Shown here in pieces: positions 15,487 through 20,172 of a DNA stretch of 20,172 bases. The DNA is from Desulfotomaculum sp. (GTDB taxonomy: Bacteria > Bacillota > Desulfotomaculia > Desulfotomaculales > Ammonificaceae), in contig DTYU01000211.1 in NCBI GenBank assembly GCA_012961725.1, positions 1 to 20,172 of the forward strand. The letters run 5' to 3'. Under the pieces are notes generated by a model. The model saw only the letters and a list, made by a program, of their open reading frames with translations, was not told the origin of the DNA and did not search any database. Numbering within the stretch: the first letter of the stretch is position 1; the number at the start of each line of letters is the position of its first letter. A program made the translations under genes and the position numbers.

Positions 15487-15492
15487 AGAATC

Positions 15493-16212
15493 GTGGCGAA
15501 AAGCCGGGAAGTTCAAATCAAGGGAACACGCAACGGTCTGGTTATTATACTCAATCCGACCTGTGATGTGGAGGAGTTGAAGCAGGGTCTTCTGCGCCAA
15601 TTGGAGAACGCCCGTGACTTCTTTCGCGGGGCCCGTTTCACCTTTTATCACGGCAAAAAAGATCTATCCGCAGAATATAAGCAAGAACTGCTCCGAATAG
15701 TGGCTGAATACGGCTTAGTCTATGAAGAAAAGAGCATCCTTCCCGCCGCCCAGGAAGCAACAAGCCGCAAAGCTGCAGAGCCGGCACTTGACATCGGCTT
15801 GCCGCGAAGAGCCCGAACTCAGACCGGTTCCGCTGTTCCCATTGAGCCGCCCCTGCCGGTCGGCGCCGGGCAGGCCCTTTTAGTACGGCAGAGCCTTCGC
15901 AGCGGCCAGTCCGTGGTGACGGAAAAACACTTTGTCATCACAGGGGACGTACACGCAGGTGCTTCGGTAAACGCGGCCGGCAGCATCGTGGTGCTCGGCA
16001 CGCTTTCGGGTGTCGCCAACGCCGGCATCTACGGTGACAGGTCGGCCGTAGTCTTCTCCAGGAAATTCGCCCCAACCGCTCTCTCCATCGCAGGTATTGC
16101 CGCCGCCCCGCCGGTGAAGCCTTTAGTCGACGGCAAGGCTATCCTAAAAGGTAAAACCATCATCTATAGCTCAAAAAAGAAGTCTGAAGTCGGAATTCAG
16201 CATTCACAATAA
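15493..16212 (+). CDS. minC: Septum site-determining protein MinC
   Basis: A 239-residue MinC, the FtsZ-polymerisation inhibitor that keeps septa away from the cell poles and works with the ATPase MinD. The N-terminal domain (1 to about 78) begins with a beta-rich segment ending GLVIILNP and a helix ELKQGLLRQLENARDFF. A proline/alanine linker follows (about 82-125). The C-terminal beta-helix starts at LLVRQSLRSGQ (129-139) and continues GDVHAGASVNAAGSIVVLGTLSGVANAG (151-178). The GTG start at 15493 has GAGGTG 7 bases upstream. No minD or minE is in the window, unlike the usual Clostridial minCD cluster. The last nine or so codons come from a 7-bp-period tract, and the stop overlaps the end of the Nudix gene. 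Confidence 0.9.
   Translation: MAKSREVQIKGTRNGLVIILNPTCDVEELKQGLLRQLENARDFFRGARFTFYHGKKDLSAEYKQELLRIVAEYGLVYEEKSILPAAQEATSRKAAEPALDIGLPRRARTQTGSAVPIEPPLPVGAGQALLVRQSLRSGQSVVTEKHFVITGDVHAGASVNAAGSIVVLGTLSGVANAGIYGDRSAVVFSRKFAPTALSIAGIAAAPPVKPLVDGKAILKGKTIIYSSKKKSEVGIQHSQ
16183..16210. repeat. Heptad-period tract within the minC 3' end
   Basis: Four 7-base units (TCTGAAG, TCGGAAT, TCAGCAT, TCACAAT) make up the last codons of minC and its stop region. The stop codons of minC and of the convergent Nudix gene both lie in it or at its edge. Confidence 0.6.
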
Positions 16213-16794
16213 AGAAGGGGCGTCTCCTGTCCTGTCCCTCGAACCCGAACCTCGAACCTCGAATCTCTCGATCACCCGGCTGGCCCAGAGCAACCCGCAT
16301 ATTGATTTGGCGTCGCAAATCTCGCCCGCCAGCGCCATATCCAAAGCCTTCCCAAACGGTACCCGGACTACCTGGAGGAACTCCTCTTCGTCCGGGACCT
16401 CTTGGGACAAGGTGAGATCCCGTGCCAGGTAGAGGTACATTAATTCACTGCTAAAACCGGGGGTCGAATAGAAACGGCCGAGACAGCGCCATGAATCGGC
16501 CCTACAGCCTGTTTCTTCCATTAACTCCCGGCGCGCGCAGGCCTCCGGCTCTTCGCCCTCCTCGATCTTTCCCGCAGGTATTTCGATCAGTTCCCGCCCA
16601 ACGGCGTGCCGGTACTGGCGTACCAACACCACCTCCATCGCCGCGGTAAGCGCCACGACCGCCACCGCACCTGAATATTCCACAATTTCACGGGTGCTTT
16701 CACGCCCGTCAGGCAAAAGTACGGTATCCACCCTGACGTTGAGTATTCTCCCCCGGAAAACATACTTCGAACCAAGGTTTTTTTCCCGCAACAA
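16204..16794 (-). CDS. nudF: Nudix hydrolase, ADP-ribose pyrophosphatase type
   Basis: A 196-residue Nudix protein, probably splitting ADP-ribose into AMP and ribose-5-phosphate. The complete Nudix box runs from Gly75 to Cys97: G75, E81, R89-E90, E93-E94 and G96 are all present, and the glutamates bind the catalytic magnesium. VRQYRHAVGRELIEIPAG (58-75) and STPGFSSE after the box are typical of the ADP-ribose subfamily. The start is TTG at 16794 or the next TTG at 16791, with GGAGG upstream. The C-terminal 20 residues, rich in Arg, Gly and Ser (RFEVRGSGSRDRTGDAPSLL), derive from a 7-bp-period tract. The gene end overlaps minC by 9 bp. Confidence 0.93.
   Translation of the reverse strand: MLREKNLGSKYVFRGRILNVRVDTVLLPDGRESTREIVEYSGAVAVVALTAAMEVVLVRQYRHAVGRELIEIPAGKIEEGEEPEACARRELMEETGCRADSWRCLGRFYSTPGFSSELMYLYLARDLTLSQEVPDEEEFLQVVRVPFGKALDMALAGEICDAKSICGLLWASRVIERFEVRGSGSRDRTGDAPSLL
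16241..16264. repeat. Heptad-like GAAC tract within the Nudix gene 3' end
   Basis: GAAC at 16241, 16247 and 16254 and GAAT at 16261 are spaced 6, 7 and 7 bp. The tract is read as codons of the Nudix protein C-terminus on the minus strand. It has the same word (GAAC) as the tract at 1145-1176. Confidence 0.55.
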
Positions 16795-16902
16795 AGCCTT
16801 CCCTCCCCAAAAAAATTACAGGGACACCATACTAAATTATCACGAATGATACGTTCCCATGAAGAACTCTCCACGAAAATAGTAGTCCATCAATCTCACT
16901 TC

Positions 16903-17499
16903 TCAGCGGCTTTCGACCCGTGATTCCCAACTCAGCGCGCGAAGCACGCTGACCCCCATTTGCGCCACGATTACGCAGTCTTCGGTGCTGAGATACGCGG
17001 GAGCCGTGGCATCGAAGAGAACACCGCCGCTAGGCCCGAACTCTTCATCGCCCGCCCAAATAATGAAGGTCAGGGGGACGCGCGGCAGGGCCCGAATCTC
17101 TACTGCCGCATCCCCGAAAGGCACCGGCTTTCCTCCCGCTGCCGCTCCTGCCTGGTAAAGCAGTTGCGGTTGCTCCCCAAAAGCCGCCACCAGCGGTCTT
17201 AACACCCTGTTGGTAAACGGTTCATTATAAATGAAACCGTCCGGGAGTTCCTTGAAGGAGACCTTTTCTCCGCCGGGTAAAACACCAGAGGCCCTTGTCA
17301 AGTAATGCAGCAGGAGTATCTCTACCGGTACCGGCATTTCCTCGCCCTGCCGCACGGGTATACGATACTCCCGGCCGTAAAAAGGAACCGCGAGCCTTCC
17401 CTCTGGGTCGGCATAAACCCCCGCCTTGGGTGCAACCACTGAAGGAATACACCGGCCAAAACTCTCCCGCGCGATCAGAAGCGCGGTTGTTAAGTTCAT
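16903..17499 (-). CDS. DUF3786 domain protein
   Basis: A 198-residue protein that fits the DUF3786 family, found mainly in anaerobic bacteria and of unknown function. Its central block is VEILLLHYLTRASG (59-72), then EKVSFKELPDGFIYNEPF (78-95) and RPLVAAFG. A later half reads IRALPRVPLTFIIWAGDEEF and ends in LSTEDCVIVAQMGV. No membrane segment or clear metal site is visible. ATG at 17499 is chosen because AAGGAGG lies 8 bases before it; an earlier in-frame start has none. The last residues (WESRVESR) look like read-in of a repeat-like stretch. It is divergent from hsp20 and lies 108 bp upstream of the Nudix gene in the same direction. Confidence 0.82.
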   Translation of the reverse strand: MNLTTALLIARESFGRCIPSVVAPKAGVYADPEGRLAVPFYGREYRIPVRQGEEMPVPVEILLLHYLTRASGVLPGGEKVSFKELPDGFIYNEPFTNRVLRPLVAAFGEQPQLLYQAGAAAGGKPVPFGDAAVEIRALPRVPLTFIIWAGDEEFGPSGGVLFDATAPAYLSTEDCVIVAQMGVSVLRALSWESRVESR

Positions 17500-17614
17500 G
17501 GTCTTTTCCTCCTTAAAACATTTTTTCGCAGGCAAAGCGTTTTATCCTGCATACAGTACCCTTTTCAATGGGAATAGATATACAAAAAGGACGAATTACA
17601 AGGAGGAATTTCCT

Positions 17615-18064
17615 ATGACGCTGAGGCGGCGCGATCCTTTCGGAGAAATTTCCAGTCTGCGGGAGCAGATGAACCGGTTGTGGGAAGTGCTGCGGCCCGG
17701 TTTCGGCTTTCGCTGGGGCATTCCGGGCGAAGTCGCCGCGCCGCGGATGGATCTCTATCAGACCGACAACGACGTAGTGGCGGTTGCAGAGATCCCGGGG
17801 CTCGAATCAAAAGAGGATGTCGAAGTGACCGTAACGCCTGACAGCCTGACACTGCGCGGGGAGCTCAAGCGAGGATACGAGCACCGGGAAGAAGGGCTGC
17901 TGCACGGCGAACGGTACTACGGGGCATTCAGCAGAACAGTAAGCCTGCCGGTCGAGGTGAAACCCGAGGAAACTTCCGCCAGTTATCGAAACGGCGTACT
18001 TGAAGTCCGCATGCCGAAAACGGAAGCCGGCAGGCGCCGTTCAGTGCGGATTCCAATCCATTAG
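17615..18064 (+). CDS. Small heat-shock protein, Hsp20/alpha-crystallin family
   Basis: A 149-residue ATP-independent chaperone that holds unfolding proteins. A short N-terminal arm (1 to about 40, with RRRDPFGEISSLREQMNRLW) precedes the alpha-crystallin domain (about 42-140), which starts PRMDLYQTDNDVVAVAEIPGL. ERYYGAFSRTVSLP (99-112) and NGVLEVRMPK (126-135) are the class marks, and the tail carries the I-x-I oligomerisation motif as IPI (146-148). ATG at 17615 has AAGGAGG upstream; the frame extends further but without a site. No CIRCE element is present in the 115-bp gap, so HrcA control is not supported. Confidence 0.95.
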   Translation: MTLRRRDPFGEISSLREQMNRLWEVLRPGFGFRWGIPGEVAAPRMDLYQTDNDVVAVAEIPGLESKEDVEVTVTPDSLTLRGELKRGYEHREEGLLHGERYYGAFSRTVSLPVEVKPEETSASYRNGVLEVRMPKTEAGRRRSVRIPIH

Positions 18065-18287
18065 GGTTTTTCAACCGCCGGGACAGGCAGCTTCCAGTGG
18101 GAACAGGCAACTGTTGCTTGCACAAAAGCACTTATTCTTCCAAGAGCCTGTTCCTTATGCCGTTTGTGGACGTCTTTTCGAAATTATCCTGAGGCAACAT
18201 TTTGCATTTTTCATTTCGCCTGTCCCTTGCATACTGTATGTAACACGGGCAGACACCTCTTTTGCCCGAATTAGATAAGATATAAGA

Positions 18288-18302
18288 TTACCTAACAGGT
18301 AA
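18288..18302. repeat. Short perfect inverted repeat
   Basis: TTACCT, a 3-base spacer and AGGTAA form a 6-bp palindrome 14 bases past the end of the minus-strand thioredoxin-like gene. No U-tract follows on either strand. It might be an operator or a weak terminator stem. Confidence 0.3.
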
Positions 18303-18315
18303 ACACCGTGGCCCC

Positions 18316-18648
18316 TCAATCCGCAGAGATTCTCCGTCTAACCTCAGTTAGGAACTCCTCAACGGTGGGCAGCCTGCCTGCAATAGCGATCTCCCGGCCT
18401 ACTGCCACCACCGGCAGCGACAATCCCTCGGCGCAAATCCGGGCAGCGAGGTCGGCTGCCCCCGCGTACTCTCCCGGAGCCCGCAAATACTGATAGATCA
18501 GGCGGACGCGCTCGCCGAAACTCTTGGCAAGCGCCTTTTTGTAAAAATAGTAACTGAGCGGCAGCACGGCCGGGCAACCATCCGGCGGTCACCCGGGGTG
18601 ATCACCCTGCGCGGGAATGTCTCCGAAAAGCCAGACTATAAGCGCCAC
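18316..18648 (-). CDS. Thioredoxin-fold-like small protein; candidate selenoprotein with in-frame TGA
   Basis: The certain part is an 83-codon frame from GTG 18567. Its end, LSLPVVAVGREIAIAGRLPT then VEEFLTEVRRR, resembles the cis-proline strand, hairpin and last helix of ArsD- or thioredoxin-like proteins. That GTG has no ribosome binding site and omits the first strand and redox loop of the fold. The same frame continues upstream through one TGA (18591-18589) to GTG 18648, with GGAAGGGG 6 bases before it. The extension reads VALIVWLFGDIPAQGDHPG, then TGA, then PPDGCPA. This supplies a beta-strand and a loop with Cys five residues after the TGA. Read as selenocysteine, the product has 110 residues. 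Alternatives are a nonsense-mutated pseudogene, or a short protein from 18567. It starts 63 bp after the trkH stop and is probably co-transcribed. Confidence 0.5.
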
Positions 18649-18711
18649 GTAAAACCCCTTCCATGACAAAAATGGCGGCCGTTGGAAAGCCCCCGCATCA
18701 TCTACCAGATA

Positions 18712-20085
18712 TCAACCGAATAGGACCTGTTCTTCCGGATACCGCAACCTGTATTTCTTGTGATGGTATGTTAACGCCAGAGCTACGGTTAGCGGGCCCA
18801 AACGCCCAATGAACATGCAGACGATAATCAATAACTTGCCGACCGGTGAAAGATACGGCGTCAAGCCCATACTGAGGCCGACAATACCCACGGCAGAGGT
18901 GGCTTCAAACAGGATGGTGAGAGGGTCCGCCTCTTCCGTAATACAAAGGATGGCGGCGACCAACATAATCAGGAAGCCTATAATCAAGGCGAGCGATACC
19001 GCCTTGACCACCAGGTGATGCGGAATTCTCCGTCTTGCCACATCTACATCGCTCCGACCGCGGAACAGGCTCCATACAAGCAGCACAAGGATAGCGAAGG
19101 TTGTAACCTTGATGCCGCCGGCTACCGAACTTGGCCCGCCACCAATGAACATGAGGCCGATTGTAAAGAAAAGAGTCGCCGGGTGCAGGTCACCGGTCGG
19201 GGTCGTGCTGAACCCGGCTGAACGCGCGGTGACCGCCTGGAAAAACGAGGCAACTGCTTTGCCTGCGCCGCTTAAGTGGGCAAAGGAATGGCTGTATTCT
19301 ACAAGAAATATGAATGGTACGCTCAGCGCAAGGAGGATCGCAGTGGTAGCCAGCACTACTTTACTGTGTAAGGATAACTTCCTAAGGGAGCGTCCTGTGC
19401 ATAGCTCGACCAGGACAATGAACCCAAGACCGCCGAAAAGCACCGAAACGGCGATAACGAGGCTTATCAATACATCGTCGGTATACGCCGTCAAGCTCCG
19501 GAAATCCCCGAAAAGGTCGAAACCTGCATTGTTAAATGCAGATATGCTGTGAAAGATGCTCATCCAAAGTCCATGACCCCAACCGAAATCCGGGATAAAC
19601 CGGGCCGCAAGAACCAGTGCACACAGGCACTCCACCGCCAGCGCGATAGCCACACCCTGAATGATCAACGAGACGACCCCGCCGGCCCGAGGCTGTCCTA
19701 AGGATTCCTGTATCAGCAGCCGCTGGCGCAAGCCGATCCTTTTCCCTGCGAGCACAAGAATCAGGGTGGCCGCCGCCATAAACCCCATACCGCCGACCAT
19801 GATCATAAGCAGTATCACCACGTGGCCGAAGGTAGACCAATTGGTCCCCGTATCTACCACTACAAGACCGACAACGCAGAGCGCCGAAGTAGTGGTAAAC
19901 AATGCCGTAAGAAGGCCGTTGTCCCCCCCCGGTCTCACCGAGATTGGCAAGCTGAGCAGAAGAGTGCCGGCGGCAATAAGAAACAAAAACCCCCACACCA
20001 AAATCTGGTGAGGAGTCATTCTTTTAAATCGAGTCTTTAAAGCCCGGCGTCCTTCTGCGGGACCCGCTCCTACTTCGCTGGTCAT
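18712..20085 (-). CDS. TrkH/KtrB family potassium uptake membrane subunit
   Basis: A 457-residue channel-like subunit for potassium uptake. Four M1-P-M2 repeats are visible through their pore loops: TTTSALCVVGL (64-74), SISAFNNAGF (180-189), TARSAGFSTT (286-295) and TSAVGIVGLSMG (396-407). Each has the glycine that lines the selectivity filter. The stretch FIGGGPSSVAGGIKVTT (313-329) is the usual TrkH/KtrB block after the third loop. The length fits KtrB. The regulatory nucleotide-binding partner (KtrA/TrkA) is not in the window and could lie beyond 20172. ATG at 20085 has only a weak ribosome binding site; ATG at 20019 (MTPHQILVWGF) would also keep all membrane segments. Confidence 0.94.
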   Translation of the reverse strand: MTSEVGAGPAEGRRALKTRFKRMTPHQILVWGFLFLIAAGTLLLSLPISVRPGGDNGLLTALFTTTSALCVVGLVVVDTGTNWSTFGHVVILLMIMVGGMGFMAAATLILVLAGKRIGLRQRLLIQESLGQPRAGGVVSLIIQGVAIALAVECLCALVLAARFIPDFGWGHGLWMSIFHSISAFNNAGFDLFGDFRSLTAYTDDVLISLVIAVSVLFGGLGFIVLVELCTGRSLRKLSLHSKVVLATTAILLALSVPFIFLVEYSHSFAHLSGAGKAVASFFQAVTARSAGFSTTPTGDLHPATLFFTIGLMFIGGGPSSVAGGIKVTTFAILVLLVWSLFRGRSDVDVARRRIPHHLVVKAVSLALIIGFLIMLVAAILCITEEADPLTILFEATSAVGIVGLSMGLTPYLSPVGKLLIIVCMFIGRLGPLTVALALTYHHKKYRLRYPEEQVLFG

Positions 20086-20172
20086 AACCGTTGTACTTCG
20101 GTCAGGCGTACCTTTTTCCTTCCCCTCGAAAGTAAAAAGGGAATATTACACCAAGCCCACGGACTCGTGACC

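Noticed and set aside
16183..16264. Short repeats as a possible CRISPR array
   Set aside because: Units are 7 bp and degenerate, with no separate spacers and no cas genes.
18359..18592. Alternative minus-strand frame over the thioredoxin-like gene
   Set aside because: It is in another frame than the conserved cis-proline-like and last-helix sequence and lacks recognisable protein features.

Overview
The window reads like part of the chromosome of an anaerobic, probably thermophilic Firmicute of the class Clostridia (Desulfotomaculum/Pelotomaculum/Moorella-like). The reasons are strong AGGAGG-type ribosome binding sites, frequent GTG and TTG starts, adjacent hisS and aspS, and Firmicute or anaerobe families (a TIGR04086 membrane protein, FapA/DUF342, DUF3786). 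This placement is inference from gene content. There is no rRNA, tRNA, CRISPR array, insertion sequence or phage gene that I can support.

Layout, left to right. 36-1646 (minus): a membrane-anchored protein of unknown function and a TrmO-like tRNA methyltransferase, separated by a gene-free 0.46-kb gap that holds a long inverted repeat. 1804-3979 (minus): an NfeD membrane protease followed by its slipin partner, 4 bp apart. 4122-5085 (plus): a THEP1-type NTPase and a TM1367-like cyclophilin-fold protein. 5135-6853 (minus): a Na/phosphate cotransporter with PhoU-like tail and its own terminator. 6950-10035 (minus): hisS then aspS, with a candidate promoter and no visible T-box. 10261-12607 (plus): a small membrane protein and FapA. 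12779-15296 (minus): galT and glgA, overlapping by 8 bp, for nucleotide-sugar and glycogen metabolism. 15433-16212 (plus): a possible 17-codon leader and an isolated minC. 16204-17499 (minus): a Nudix ADP-ribose pyrophosphatase, whose end overlaps the end of minC, and a DUF3786 protein. 17615-18064 (plus): a small heat-shock protein. 18316-20085 (minus): a TrkH/KtrB potassium channel subunit followed by a small thioredoxin-fold-like gene.

The most notable observation is that last small gene. Its reading frame continues upstream through one in-frame TGA to a GTG with a good ribosome binding site. The TGA lies five codons before a cysteine, in a loop where thioredoxin-fold proteins carry redox cysteines. 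This suggests an undescribed selenoprotein, with a recently broken gene as the main alternative.

A second theme is short intergenic tracts with a 7-bp period at several gene borders. At the minC/nudix junction such tracts have become the C-terminal codons of both genes.
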